A DNA stretch of 64,000 nt from Epiperipatus broadwayi (GCA_028023455.1 JAQFVV010000205.1:1597353-1661352), one strand, 5' to 3'. Positions 34,043 to 45,194 are shown, numbered from the stretch's first letter. Numbers and translations: made by a program. Notes: generated from the sequence alone by a model not told the origin.

Positions 34043-36031
34043 TTATCTGCTATTCCAAAAATAAGTTGTTAAAATCCCTTCTGGAGCTGAAATCTTCCCT
34101 CTCATTGCTATACATTCTTGTAAAAATGTTTGCAAGCGAGTGACTGGACCACTCTGTCCTTTAGTCACTTTATCAAGTTTCGGTATAAAATCTCGACACA
34201 AGACATAAAGAATTTTTTGGAATTGTTTACCATAAGTCTTCCATAAAGCATGTCCTGCGATATCAAGAAATTCATGAATTGCTGTAGCTGTAATATCTGG
34301 ATGAGGATTAAGATTCAAAATTTGAGCGAGCCAAGTCCATCCTCTATCAATGCTGTAAGGGTGGGGAGCATTTATTCCTGGAGGGACTTCACTCTGAATG
34401 ATAGCGGCATAAATATTAACAATCCCTTTCATTCTTTTTAAAAATGCTCCCTGATTTTCTACTTCACCACCTCGATAATTATAGCCTAAAGCTTTAAAAT
34501 ATTCTTCTTTAGTCTGTCCTTCTCTCTGAGGAATATAATAAGGAACAAGAATAGGGCACTTTTCATAGAAATGAGCTAATAATATATCACCAAAATCAGG
34601 AAAATTGCACCAAATAGAAATAGTGACTGCAGAGAGACTAAAAGCTGACTTTTTATTAGATGAAATTTGGTCTTGGGCCTGCTTTAAAACAGCCATAGCA
34701 AGTAAATCCATGCAAAACAGAGACCCGTAAGTGCTGCCAGACCATGAAATTTTCCGGCCACCAAGTTCAATAAAGTTGCCTTTTAATAAAAGAATAATTT
34801 TATGTATTTTATCCCTTAAATGCATTCCAGAAGAATCAGAAATTGTATTAATTAAAGTGTTAATGGCTTGCTTTAATTCATTTCTTAATTTTTTCTTATT
34901 TTCGGCAAGAAACTCTTCACACAATTTCTGAATTTGTGTCTTCTTCTGCTGAAGCCTTAAATATTCATTCAATGCATCATCACAAACAAAGTCCAACATT
35001 TCAGATGGTAGGGCAGATGCTTGATCGACTTCAGTGACAGGTTTATCAGATGATAGTCTAGTCTCCAAACTATTCTCCCTTTTTAATTTCTCTTCAGCCA
35101 AAGCTTTTGCAGTCTCTTCTTCAAACTTTTTGTTTGCCTTTTCTATTTCTTCATTAATTGTTTTGAGTGGAGTGTTGGTTTGGTCTATTAATTGTCTCAA
35201 CAACTGAATGTGGTCTGGCAAAGCTTCTTTATTTCGAGCAAGATTTTCTATTTGTTGGGCAGTCTGCTGAATATTCTGAAGCATTGATAGGGCAGTTTGA
35301 AAATAATCACCAAAATCCCGTTTTCCAGGATAATTATCAATTTGCTTTTTAACATCCTCTATTATTTTCCTTATCTCAAGATTTAAATTTATGACTAGTA
35401 ATAAACGTTCTTTACTTTCTTCTAATTTTTGTTGTGCTTCAGCTTCTTGCTGCCTTCTTAAGGCTTCCAACTTTTGCCCAAGAGCTTTAGCCTTTACTAA
35501 ATGATGCTCCTTCAGTTCTTCCTGTTTTTGACGCAATTCTGCAGTTCGTTGAGCATCTAAAGCTTTCTGGCGCTCAAGTTGTAATTGAGCTTCTCTTTCT
35601 TGATTAATTCGAAATGCTTCTAAATGTTTTTGCGACTTTTCATGAAGTAATTGGCAAAAACTATCCATCTTATTCCACCTATCTTCGATATTATCTTGCA
35701 TTTGTTTCTTTTTCCCATCTTCGTACTGACGAATAACTACCTCATTATGTAATGATTTTAAAATTTCTTGATTTAAAATTTTTTCCTCATCATCATCCAA
35801 AATTAATATTGTAGATGATGAACTGGAATCTTTAGTTTCACACAAATCATTTTGAAGTTCATTAGAGTTTTCATTCTGAAATTTAGATATAATTGAAAGC
35901 TGAGGTCCAGAAGTCCAGTTTTCTAATAATTCCAAAACGTTACTTTGTTGATGCCAATGACTATCGTAATTAAGTTTCCCTTTGATCGACTGTCGCAATT
36001 CGGATAAAGTTTTTGCTAAAGAAACACTCAT
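34043..36031 (-). CDS. GLE1: mRNA export factor GLE1, single exon
   Basis: 662-residue protein, complete and uninterrupted. GLE1 works at the cytoplasmic face of the nuclear pore, where with inositol hexakisphosphate it stimulates the DEAD-box helicase DDX19/Dbp5 to release exported mRNPs; it also acts in translation. Seen here: an N-terminal block LSELRQSIKGKLNYDSHW (residues 9-26) aligning with the vertebrate N-terminus; an acidic Ser-rich linker (68-83); a long charged coiled coil (about 105-230) and a second (about 285-325); and the C-terminal GLE1 domain (about 390-655) with FPDFGDILLAHFYEKCPILV (477-496), LKRMKGIVNIYAAIIQ (531-546), RGWTWLAQILNLNP (563-576) and the terminal PEGILTTYFWNSR. 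Close to the human length (698). The start is the first ATG in frame, where the homology begins. No introns, which is unusual for a metazoan GLE1, so it may be a retrogene. Confidence 0.96.
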   Translation of the reverse strand: MSVSLAKTLSELRQSIKGKLNYDSHWHQQSNVLELLENWTSGPQLSIISKFQNENSNELQNDLCETKDSSSSSTILILDDDEEKILNQEILKSLHNEVVIRQYEDGKKKQMQDNIEDRWNKMDSFCQLLHEKSQKHLEAFRINQEREAQLQLERQKALDAQRTAELRQKQEELKEHHLVKAKALGQKLEALRRQQEAEAQQKLEESKERLLLVINLNLEIRKIIEDVKKQIDNYPGKRDFGDYFQTALSMLQNIQQTAQQIENLARNKEALPDHIQLLRQLIDQTNTPLKTINEEIEKANKKFEEETAKALAEEKLKRENSLETRLSSDKPVTEVDQASALPSEMLDFVCDDALNEYLRLQQKKTQIQKLCEEFLAENKKKLRNELKQAINTLINTISDSSGMHLRDKIHKIILLLKGNFIELGGRKISWSGSTYGSLFCMDLLAMAVLKQAQDQISSNKKSAFSLSAVTISIWCNFPDFGDILLAHFYEKCPILVPYYIPQREGQTKEEYFKALGYNYRGGEVENQGAFLKRMKGIVNIYAAIIQSEVPPGINAPHPYSIDRGWTWLAQILNLNPHPDITATAIHEFLDIAGHALWKTYGKQFQKILYVLCRDFIPKLDKVTKGQSGPVTRLQTFLQECIAMRGKISAPEGILTTYFWNSR

Positions 36032-36325
36032 CGTTGAAATAGAAACGACAAATACGTGAGTCCTCGATAAATTTTGAATAAAAAAATAATTTATAACACT
36101 TCCAAGACTATAAAGGCGCTATAAACACTACACTTTTCAAAGAATATAAATGACTTAGGACTCTCATCTTGTTTATAAAGACTTCCGGAGTCGAATGACC
36201 AAAATCATCACTTCCTCTAAATCGAAGCACTGAACATGCGCACATTAATGATTTAAGTTAATCATGGCGGACGAGTATAGTTCAGCATAACATTTGAATT
36301 AACAATTATTGAAAAAAAAAAAAAA
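36032..36325. promoter_or_regulatory. GLE1 upstream region, possible bidirectional promoter
   Basis: Sits between the GLE1 start and a possible divergent exon. Somewhat higher GC than the flanks around 36160-36280. A plus-strand ATGGCGGACGAG in good start context occurs at about 36264 but closes after eight codons. No TATA box stands out. The promoter role is inferred from position. Confidence 0.35.
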
Positions 36326-37554
36326 ATGTTCAGAGATCATGACGTGAGTTACTGTATATTGTAAACGCTTGAAAAATAGCGATATAATGCGCTTGTTTTA
36401 ATATTCACTGGAATAATCGTTTATAATCCGTATTAACAATATTCTTGTCAGGATTTTTAAATATTGGTAAGTTATTAAAAAATATCGCATTCTTTAATAC
36501 GTATTTTGTAATAAATTATTGTAATCCATCATGCTTCTTAAATATAAAATATTTTTGATTTTTTAAATCTTGCACACTGGAAAACTTACAGAAATCCATC
36601 TCTGTATTTAACTGCTCTTTGATCACATGAGATAAACAGGGCTTTACATTTCAAATATTAAATTCTTTGATAACGCGATATTAGATTGACTCTGTATATT
36701 GTGAAGATAACAATTATTTTAAAACACGTGGTTATTTTTATTGAAGTATTAACGCATGCAAATATACTTGTGTACATATAATTCTTTGGCTTATTTTGGA
36801 TATGTTTCGCAAATAATAAATGCTCTATATATTTAAAGCGGGCAATGCAATATTTTGTACAGGGAATTTTAATCTTTGAGGATTGTTTAGTGGGTCGACT
36901 TTTGGCCCTATTTTACTTTTGTATATGAATTACATAGTAAATAGTAAAATATATAAATTCTCTATTGGTTTAACTTTTAAATGGTTAAGTAGATAATGCT
37001 AGTGACTTCGTGTAAAGATCTCAATAATATAAAATGCATCATTAAAGACTTTCCTTGAATGTTGTACAATAGTGAATATCTTAGTCAAGCTATACAAATG
37101 TTAATTGCCATATAAGCAACACGTTTATAAATATTTACATTATTTAATCGTTGACGCCTAACGTGAATGCTAAAAATATGTTAAGTAGACGTGAGTATGT
37201 ATTATCGGAAAGATTTTGAATTAAAGATATGTAATAGTTGCTTTGAATTTGCAAAAACTATGTATCAGATGATGCAATTTATGGAAAAGATCTATTTTTA
37301 AACCACGTGATTATCTATAAATCTTCAAATAACGATTTTTGATATATTACTGACTAGTAAATAAGACTTTAAAAATATTAAAAAATTACTTTTATACAAT
37401 AAATAACATTACTTCTTTTTTGCAGATTTTTATGCGATTTTATTTTTTTCAAACTGTTTCATCAGAACCTGTACTTGTTAGCAGATATATAAAAGATAAA
37501 ACATCTCTAAGGAAAGTTGCATGTCTAACAAATAATTATAAGGAAAAAATATAA
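36326..37554 (+). CDS. Possible two-exon divergent small gene
   Basis: Exon 1: ATGTTCAGAGATCATGAC (36326-36343, MFRDHD) directly followed by a consensus 5' splice site GTGAGT. Candidate exon 2 starts at 37426 after a pyrimidine-rich tract and TTTTTTGCAG. Joining them in phase 0 leaves an open frame to a stop at 37552-37554 (about 49 residues, containing FQTVSSEPVLVSRYIKDKTS). No homology recognised. Both splice signals are good, but the protein is short and low in information, so this may be non-coding or chance. Confidence 0.22.
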
Positions 37555-37769
37555 AAATTTCTGAAAACATGCAAAAGAAGAGTTGTTATTGTATTAAATT
37601 ATTCATTTCTTAGAATCTTTTATTACTCATTAATATTGGCTGTGAAATGATTCTCTTTACAAATATTTAACCATTTAGAGTACTAAAAAATGACATCACA
37701 TTCTTTTTACAATTTTTGTTTGTTTTTTTAATAGTTTTTGCTCAATTTTTTATAAATATGTCACTGTTT

Positions 37770-38195
37770 TATCAGCTTGTATAAGCATAGGTAATGATGG
37801 TCATGTAATGTTCATTGGTTTAATACCATTTATATTCATGGGATGATGGTAATCATGGCTATTAAAGAAGCAAAAATACCAAAATATATAGATATAGAAC
37901 TCGGTTTAGATCTATATGACTATGCATGCAAATGAGCTTGGATTGAAAATATGTTTTCATTTTGGTTTATAGTTAACTAAAAAAGGAAAAGATGATTGCT
38001 AGAAGGTTGCATTAGATCTTAGGAGGTAGGTGCAATAGTCTCAGATTCAGGGCTTCTCACTGATGAATGCCACAAGCTAAAAACTAGTCTGGGGATATTG
38101 GATAGTAGGCACTAGATAGGGATTTTATGCACAAACCTTTTATCCATTGATTTTTTTGGTTCTCATTAGGTGGCACAAGTGTTTTGGAGAGTTTG
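37770..38195 (+). mobile_element. RZ1 copy 6, forward, abutting LINE-B copy 2
   Basis: Old copy in RZ1 order: ATGGTCATGTAATG, TTGGTTTAATACCA, ATCATGGCTATTAAAGA, GAACTCGGTTTAGATCT, GAGCTTGGATTGAAAAT, the ribozyme, then AGATAGGGATTTTATGCACA and the 3' end GTTTTGGAGAGTTT. LINE-B sequence begins immediately after. Confidence 0.75.
38044..38103 (+). ncRNA. Hammerhead ribozyme, decayed
   Basis: CUGAUGA and GUC are kept, but the GAAA box has become AAAA (G12 lost) and stem II is weakened (UGC/GCU). Predicted inactive. Confidence 0.55.
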
Positions 38196-38995
38196 TCAAG
38201 AGAGATGAAAAATGTTTGATAGATTGCAATTTATGGATAATAAGAGAATAGCAAAAATAGTATTTAATTGGGTTAGGAGTAAAGGACAGACAACAAGATG
38301 GGTGAGAAAGGTAGTATGGTATGCAGAAGATTTGGATAAAGACTTTGTCAGTATATTTATCCAAAGATGGGATGATTGTGTTAGGAGAATTGTTAGGTGT
38401 TATAGTGGCAAGGAATGGGATAGAAGAAAGATGGAGAACTAGTATGGAGAGTAAAAAGAGTTTAAATATATATAGAAGTAAGAATATTGGATGTGAGTTA
38501 ATTTATAATAATAGCAAGGAAAGTAAGTTACTGTTTAAGGCTTGAACAGGATTTTAGGAACAAGGGGATATACACATAAATGGAGAAATGTGGTTGATTT
38601 AGTTAGCAAATTATGTAAGGAAAGCATGGAAAATATTAGGCATCTGTTAACTGAATGTAAATGCTTACAAGTAGAAAGGGTACAAACGAAATTGTGAGAG
38701 AATAAATATAAATAAAGTGATTATACAGAAAATGGATTCTTGGTTTTTATGCTGGGTTTGGAAAAAGATAAGGGGGATTTAGATACAAAGGCCATAGAGT
38801 AGGCAAAGATAATGATGTGGAAATGGGATGGAGCAAGATAGATAAGAATATGGGAAAAATTTAGGGTGGGGGATAGAAAGGGAAGGGAAGATGGCTAACA
38901 GGTTTCTCTGTGCATAATGGCTGAGAGAAATCATAGTGCATCGTGTCAGACCTCTTTCTATATAAAATGTAACTGCAAATAGTTTGAATAAATGA
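38196..38995 (+). pseudogene. LINE-B copy 2, 5'-truncated
   Basis: Begins in MKMFDRLQFMDNKRIAKIVF and continues KGQTTRWVRKVVWYAEDLDK, RWDDCVRRIV, CYSGKEWDRR, MESKKSLNIYRSK, then the knuckle remnant, FMLGLGKDK and MWKWDGA. Ends near AATAAATGAAAG, possibly the element's own poly(A) signal. RT domain absent. Confidence 0.7.
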
Positions 38996-38999
38996 AAGT

Positions 39000-40030
39000 T
39001 ATTTTAAAACTAAGAAATAGTGAAGTTACTGAACTGACATATAATATTTTGAGTAATTTGTTTTCTTTACTTTAAGTTCGCCGTCCATGAATAATCAAAT
39101 ATCAGAGTGCTGTGATTAATCAATAATGCTTGATGATTATTGCTGGGTTTAGTATTTTTTGCTCATTTGTAACAAATGGTGTCTCAATTTTAGAGCTACA
39201 TTTTTAATGATCTCGTATCATGTGAACAAATTAGAGAAAAATTAATGTACTGTATATGGTTAACCAGAATAATTGGGTTTTTTTTTTTTTTAAATATCTT
39301 TTATTTATCAACCGAGTACTTATCATTTTGTATTTAGTTTTAATTCTGTAGAAGTACTTCACACATTAGCCTAGAACTTATAAAAATTAATTTTTTTGAT
39401 AACTTCTGTCTGTTGCTACTTTTAAATATGTAGTTCTACCTTTTTTACAAATATGTTTTATTTAAATAGATTTGCCTTTTGTTTTTATTGTTTTTATATG
39501 AATTTTTTTTGTGTATATACATTATGTGGGTATTTATATATGTACATTTTTTTTCATAATGCAAATTTTTAAAACTGATATTAGATTATGTAAGGTAAGC
39601 TTCTTGTCTGAAAGTGTGTTGAGTAAAATCGAGGACTTTCAATCAAATAATCATCATATGCCATATATCCACCTATTCTTGAATTGAAACATATTGTTCA
39701 GCATTAATTTTTCAAGTTTCTGAGTATTTGATGTGACCAACTAGTTTGTTAATGTTGGTGGTATCACATTTTCGGACAATAAGTTCTTTATAGTCACTTA
39801 AAAACATTCAAGAAACAAATATTTTAGTAAGGAGGACTAAAAAACTGTTATGTAATAAGAAGAACTAGAAAACTGTTATGTAAGATTTTGTTAAGATGAT
39901 TTTCAACCTTGATTAAAACAGTGGAAATATCTGTGATAAAATTTAAAAAAAATTTAGTGTACAATTAAAAGACAGTTTCTTATATATTTGTTTTAAGAAA
40001 GACAATGAGTATTTGAAATTATTAAAAGGT
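39000..40030. other. No gene seen
   Basis: T-rich. A small imperfect tandem repeat (ACTGTTATGTAA unit) lies at about 39830-39885. Nothing else recognised. Confidence 0.4.
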
Positions 40031-40031
40031 T

Positions 40032-40545
40032 GATAGGATTTTATTTACAGGCCTTCTGGCATCCATTGATTACTCTCGCTTGAGTGGCACTACTGTATGG
40101 AGAGTTTTGCCTGTTTTACTAACAGTTATGAGCAAGCATAAGAATTGGTGATCATGTGTTTGTTTATTGGTTTAATACCAATCCTGCCTAATAAGATAGT
40201 GATGGCTATGGTTATTAAAGAACCAAAGACACCAAAATGTATGCGTACTGAACTGAGTTCAGAACTATATGGTTATATAAGCTAGTGAGCTTGGATTGAA
40301 AATATTGTTTTCAATTTTATTCTCATAGTTTTGTAGTTTAGAGATAAAGGTGGCTGCTGGAGGGTTGCATTAAATCCTAAGATCTAAATGCAGTGTTCTC
40401 AGATCCAAGGCTCCTCACTGACAAAAGCCACAAACTAGAAACTAATCTGGAGATATTGGATTTTATGCACAAGCCGTCTGGCATCCATTGATTACTCTGG
40501 CTCACACTGAGTGGCATTACTGTATGGAAAGTTTTGCCTGTTTTA
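40032..40545 (+). mobile_element. RZ1 copy 7, direct tandem, more than one monomer
   Basis: The 3' block GCCTTCTGGCATCCATTGATTACT at 40051 recurs at 40473, with one nearly full monomer between. The shorter spacing (422 bp) is explained by a deletion of about 30 bp just after the ribozyme. Belongs to the RZ1 subfamily ending GCCTGTTTT. Confidence 0.8.
40403..40461 (+). ncRNA. Hammerhead ribozyme, decayed
   Basis: AUCCAA/UUGGAU and UCCUCA are kept, but the core reads CUGACAA (G8 lost) and the cleavage triplet AUC. Predicted inactive. Confidence 0.55.
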
Positions 40546-41105
40546 GATTGCAAAGGAACTTGTTTTTATTGAAAATGAATAAACTTCTTATGAATTCCCA
40601 AGTAATTAGCCATTCAATTATTTCTGCTGTGTGTTTTAATGCAGTAAGTACTAGAATGGTGGGCTCTGCTCAAACCTTTCATGAATTCATGAGCAACAAA
40701 CCATTTGATTATTTATTAATGAAAATGAGTATTTAGATATATATTCTAATTGCTTTGAGATATATTAAGATAAACATAAGAGATATGGACAGTTTAGACT
40801 ATTCATCTCATAACTATTTGACAGTGAGTTAATTGATGAGAACATTCTCCATGATACTATTTAATTTTTAATTTTGAAAATAATTTGTATACATATATTT
40901 AACTGTTTATATGCAGGTATATATATATCTATAGTGAATTCTCAATCTAATGAATATGATTATTTTTTTGGCATTCATCACCTTTCATGAATCCCAAATT
41001 CATAGGTGTATATAAATGACATAAATACATGCATTTTTTGAAATATCATTTTTCCAACATCCATCATTGACAAATCATTATCTTGATAGTCAATATATTT
41101 CACAG
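40546..41105. other. No gene seen
   Basis: AT-rich sequence between two RZ1 copies; nothing recognised. Confidence 0.4.
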
Positions 41106-41386
41106 GCCTTAAAACATCATATGATCACCATTTCTTATGCTTACTCAATCTGTTAAAATGATAACAATTCCCTTCTTACAGCAATGGCACCCAGTGCAAA
41201 CCATAGATAGTAATCAATGGATGATAGCTCTCAGATTTAAAGCTTCTCACTGATATAGTCCACTAGCTAGAAACTTGTCTGGTGATATTAGATGAATAGG
41301 GGTTAGATAAGAATTTTAATGCATAAACGTTTTAGCATCCATTGATTATTATGGCTTATACTAGGTGGCACTGCTGTATAGAGAGT
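41106..41386. mobile_element. RZ1 copy 8, head-to-head, abutting LINE-B copy 3
   Basis: Left (about 41106-41224): inverted 3' region (AAAACATCATATGATCACCATTTCTTATGC...GTAATCAATGGAT). Right: forward from AGCTCTCAGATTTAAAGC through a decayed ribozyme (41234-41293, core CUGAUAU) to CTGTATAGAGAGTT. LINE-B starts at once after it. Confidence 0.7.
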
Positions 41387-42263
41387 TGTTAATATTAGAA
41401 AAAGCACATAGAGAAGTAGGAAGTCGTGCATTAGATGTATATGTGTGGACGGCAAAGAATAATAATTCAAGAAGTAATGGGATGGTCAAGTTTTTATATG
41501 AGAGATACAAAAGCAAAATGAAAATGTTCAGTAAATTGCAGTTTATAGATAATAAGAGAATAGCCAAAATAGTATTTAATTGGGTTAAGAGTAAAGGACA
41601 GGCTACAAGATGGGTGAGAAAGGCAGTATGATATGCAGAAGATTTGGATAAAGAATTTGTCACTATATTTATACAAAAGGTGGATTAATTGTGTTAGGAG
41701 AATTGTTGAGTGTTGTAATGGTAAGGAATGGGAAAGAAGAATAGATGCGTTAATAAAAAATAGAGAGTGGGAAATATGGAGAACTAGTATGGAGAGTAAA
41801 AAGAGTTTAAATATTTTATAGAAGTAAACAGAATATTGGGTGCAAGTGAATTTATGATAATAGCAAGGAAAGTAGTTTATTGTTTAAAGCTCGAACAGAA
41901 TCTTTAGCAACAAGGGAATATTGACATAAATGGAAAATTATGGGTGATTTAGTCTGTAAGTTGTGTAAGGAAGGCATAGAAAATATTAGGCATCTGTTAA
42001 TTGAATGTAAATGGTAGCAAGCAGATAGAGTACAAATAATGAAGTTGTGGAAAAATAAATATAAACTAAGTGATTATACAGAAAGTGGGTTCTCAGTTTT
42101 TATGCTGGGTTTGGGAAAAGATAAGAGGAATTTAGATATAAAGGCCATGGAGTTGACAAAGATTATGTTATGGAAATGGGATGGAGCAGCATAGAGTAGA
42201 ATTTGGGAAAAACAGGGTGGAGAATGGAAAGAGAAGATAAGGGGGCTAACAAGATTCTCTGGA
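41387..42263 (+). pseudogene. LINE-B copy 3, 5'-truncated
   Basis: Starts in LILEKAHREVGSRALDVYVW and continues MKMFSKLQFIDNKRIAKIVF, KGQATRWVRKAV, CNGKEWERRIDALIKNREWE and MESKKSLNI. The best-preserved Cys/His knuckle follows (GDLVCKLCKEG then IRHLLIEC, 41945-42010), then FMLGLGKDKRNLDIK. Frameshifts separate the blocks. Useful as the reference for the LINE-B 3' part. Confidence 0.72.
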
Positions 42264-42639
42264 CTTATCAATAGTTTTTTTTTTTCAAATTTTGATTCAA
42301 TCTTTTTTATTTTAATAAAGAGAATTATAATAATAACCATGTATCTTCTTTATTTTTTAAAATTCAAAGATATAATAACTGTTGTAATTTTATTTCAGAA
42401 AAAAATTAATTTCTCCTAATTTTTTTTACAACCTTCTATTAAAAATGTTAATATTTTCAGTTATAAATGAAGTGGTATAATTTGTTGCAAGCATATAAAC
42501 ATCAGTTTAATTTTTTTAATTATTATTAAATTACTAAAAAGTTAGTGATTAGATAAGATTATTAATTTTTAAAAAATCTAATGAATAATGTAATTAATGT
42601 TAACTCTAAATTCAAACATGTAATTGTTATATGAAAGTT

Positions 42640-42725
42640 TATATCATCATCAACCATTATCATTCCACTGCAGGATGAAGGTCTCTCCAAGTTTAATCCA
42701 TCTTCTCCGATCTTTAGCTTCTCTA
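42640..42725 (-). pseudogene. RTE-7: RTE-like 3' terminal fragment
   Basis: Minus strand reads GATCGGAGAAGATGGATTAA, CTTGGAGAGACCTTCATCC and TGCAGTGGAATGATAATGG, then TTGATGATGATA: the last 85 bp of the RTE family including its ATG-rich tail. The preceding 42264-42640 is AT-rich with nothing recognised. Confidence 0.65.
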
Positions 42726-42758
42726 TATTATATTTCATTTATATGTATATTATATGCA

Positions 42759-43012
42759 TTAAAACAGGCAAAACTCACTATACGTATTGCCACATGAGCT
42801 AGAGTAATCAATGGATACCAGAAGGCCACAAGCCAGAAACTAGTCTGGAGATATTGGATGAGTAGGCACTAGATGGGGATTTTATGCACAAGCCTTCTGG
42901 CATCCATTGATTAGTCTAGCTTGCTGTGTGTGGCAATACGTATAGTGAGTTTTGCCTGTTTTAAAACAGTTATACACAAGCATAAGAAGTGGTGGTCATG
43001 TGATGTTTATAC
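42759..43012. mobile_element. RZ1 copy 9: head-to-head insertion, 8-bp TSD
   Basis: Flanked by TATATGCA (42751-42758 and 43013-43020). The left part to about 42820 is the inverted 3' region (TTAAAACAGGCAAAACTCAC...GGATACCAGAAGG). The right part is forward, starting inside stem II of the ribozyme (GGCCACAAGCCAGAAAC) and running to the 3' end (GGTGGTCATGTGATG). The switch lies in AGAAGG/GGCCACAAG, a short shared sequence. Only the 3' half of the ribozyme remains (GCC, GAAAC, GUC, UGGAGA, UUGGAU). Confidence 0.8.
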
Positions 43013-43020
43013 TATATGCA

Positions 43021-43505
43021 AATAGAGTGAAATGTTTTCAAATATGAATTATATTTAAAGCTTATGGTGAGATTATACTTGCTGTATAGTATTTTATATA
43101 ATCATTAAATTCCTTATCTATAGTTTTTAACACATCTTTTTCTATCATTTTTATATATCTATTGCTTATTTTTTCTGATTTTTTTGAAAAAATGGATGGA
43201 GAATTTGCTATATGTGTGTGTGTGTGTGTGTGTACTGAATATAATTGCTCTTTATCTATTTAAGTTCAACATTTATCAGTACTTATATAAAAATATTTCA
43301 TATATGTAATAAAATACAGCATAGAGTTACAAAGAAAAAAATTAATATTTTCCATTATGCTATCATTTTTATTTGTTTTCCAAGTATATTTATTTACTTT
43401 GTACAATGTATTGTATATAGAGATTATACAAAACATTAAATAATAATTCAGTTTACTGGTAATAAAAAGAAGGAAAGAGTATCTTTTATTAATAGAATAA
43501 CGTCA
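43021..43505. other. No gene seen; (GT)n microsatellite
   Basis: AT-rich, with a GT repeat of about 22 bp at 43212-43233. Nothing else recognised. Confidence 0.5.
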
Positions 43506-43509
43506 GTTG

Positions 43510-43826
43510 TCTACTCTAGTGCCATCTATAGTAAGGTTTAATAATCAGTAATTACCAGATAATAGTGCATTTAAATTCCCATCCTCATAGATTGGTTTTG
43601 GCATTTGCTTTTATTAATGGGGCCTGGGATTCAAAGCTGGAACTAAGGTCAGTTATGTGTCTAGCAATCACCATTTTGCTATTCAAGCTAAAATCCTGAA
43701 AATTCAAAACCTTAAGTGTGTTTTGAATTTCAAGTTTCATTGATATAAGGCAAAGCCACAAGATGGTCTGGCGTTGGAGATTTAAATGATTTTTCAACCT
43801 TCCTATAGATGACACTAGAGTAGAGA
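43510..43826. mobile_element. MITE-1 copy 1
   Basis: Non-coding 317-bp element with inverted ends: TCTACTCTAGTGCCATCTAT (43510) and, on the minus strand from 43826, TCTCTACTCTAGTGTCATCT. Both continue to TAGTAAGGTT / AGGAAGGTT, about 28 bp in all. Related ends occur at 44.1-44.6, 55.5 and 12.7 kb. Class II fold-back or MITE; superfamily unknown. Confidence 0.65.
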
Positions 43827-44144
43827 GATGCTCTTCTTTTAGCCTCTATTATGCAATAAAAATTCAATTAATTTGTTAATAACTTTTATTAACAATGAAC
43901 TCATTTGATTTAGTTTTAAAAACAAACTAATTTTATTTCTTTATTTTACTATTTTAAAAAAAAAAAACCATGTGGGCAATCTTTTCATTCTTTATTTAAA
44001 AAAGGCATCTACCATGTTCAAAGTAGACTTATCTGTACAAAAAAAGATGTTTTTTTTCTTTTTTAATTAAATATATATATTTAATTACTATTAGAAATAT
44101 AAGAAGAAATCTTTGAATTTCCCAGCTCACAATATGATTCAAAA

Positions 44145-44617
44145 CTACTTTAGCGCCATCTATTGTAAGCTTGTATAATTAATGATCACCAGATGGTTTT
44201 AATGCATTTAATTTTCCATCCCCTGATCATTTTACAGCTTTTGATTTTATCATTAAGACCATGGGATTCAACTGTTATGCACTTAGCTACCATTTTAAAA
44301 CTATTTTACCATTCATGCTAAAAATCTGAAATTTCAAATCATCCTAAGGTTTTGAACCCAAGCTAACCTGCTTGAACTGTTATATGTGTCTGCCACCAGT
44401 TCAGTAACTATATATTTTAGTATCCTCAGTTTTTCATTAACTACAGGCCTCCCCCCCCCTCTCTAAAAAATATTAACAATAACAAAATGTTAATTCCATT
44501 TCACACAATATGATAAAACGAACGCTCTAATTAAGTTTGAATAATCTAATTTAAATGCACTAAAATATTGGAAATTTTTGATTTCTCAAGTGTATGATAG
44601 ATGGCATTAGAGTAGAG
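44145..44617. mobile_element. MITE-1 copy 2
   Basis: Ends CTACTTTAGCGCCATCTATT (44145) and, minus strand from 44617, CTCTACTCTAATGCCATCTA. The interior shares with copy 1 the CCAGAT...TGCATTTAA...CCATC and GGGATTCAA...CACTTAGCTACCATTTT blocks. Non-coding, more diverged than copy 1 and longer. Confidence 0.6.
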
Positions 44618-44679
44618 AACTCTTATTTCATTGGAAATGTTAAATAATTTTTTTTATTTAAAAACAGTGTAGTCATTAT

Positions 44680-45192
44680 TAGAATTAAACTTGGTTGGAG
44701 TGCTTTTGGTAGAAATAACTTGATACTAAAAGGAAATATGCCTATGTGTTTGAAAAGGAAGGTTTTTAATAAATGTGTTTTATCAGTTCTTACTTATGGA
44801 TCTGAGACTTGGACACTTAATAGAAGAGCAATAGAGAGACTTCAGACTATTCAAAGAAGTATGGAGATGCATGTCAGGAGTAACAAGAAGAGATCGAAAA
44901 CGCAAGAGAACAAACAGGTGTTATTGACCTCATTGAAAAAATCAAAAGACTGGAGTTGGGCTGGATGTATTGCTAGAAGAGGTGATAATAGATGGACAAT
45001 TGAAATCTTAAACTGGATTTCAAGAGATTGTAAAAGACCCAGAAAGAGATCACATGTGAAATGGATGGATAAAATAAGAAAGTGTGCAGGGGTGATGTGG
45101 AGAAGAGAAACTAAAGATCGGGGAAGATAGTTTGAACTTGGAGAGACCTTCATCCTGCAGTGGATTGATAATGGTTGATGATGATGGTGATA
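44680..45192 (+). pseudogene. RTE-4: RTE-like 3' part, 5'-truncated
   Basis: Well-preserved C-terminal part: IKLGWSAFGRNNLILKGNMP, CLKRKVFNKCVLSVLTYGSE, TWTLNRRAIERLQTIQRSME, then SWAGCIARRGDNRWTIEILN, RDCKRPRKRSHVKWMDKIRK and CAGVMWRRE, ending in the tail CCTGCAGTGGATTGATAATGG followed by TTGATGATGATGGTGA. One frameshift-type break near LTSLKKSKDWSW. Confidence 0.78.
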
Positions 45193-45194
45193 GT

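Noticed and set aside
36264-36290. ATGGCGGACGAG as the start of a divergent gene
   Set aside because: Good start context but the frame closes after eight codons and no convincing splice donor lies within it; the GTGAGT site 60 bp further is the better candidate.
42074-42340. Minus-strand frame opposite LINE-B copy 3
   Set aside because: Antisense shadow of the LINE-B 3' end.
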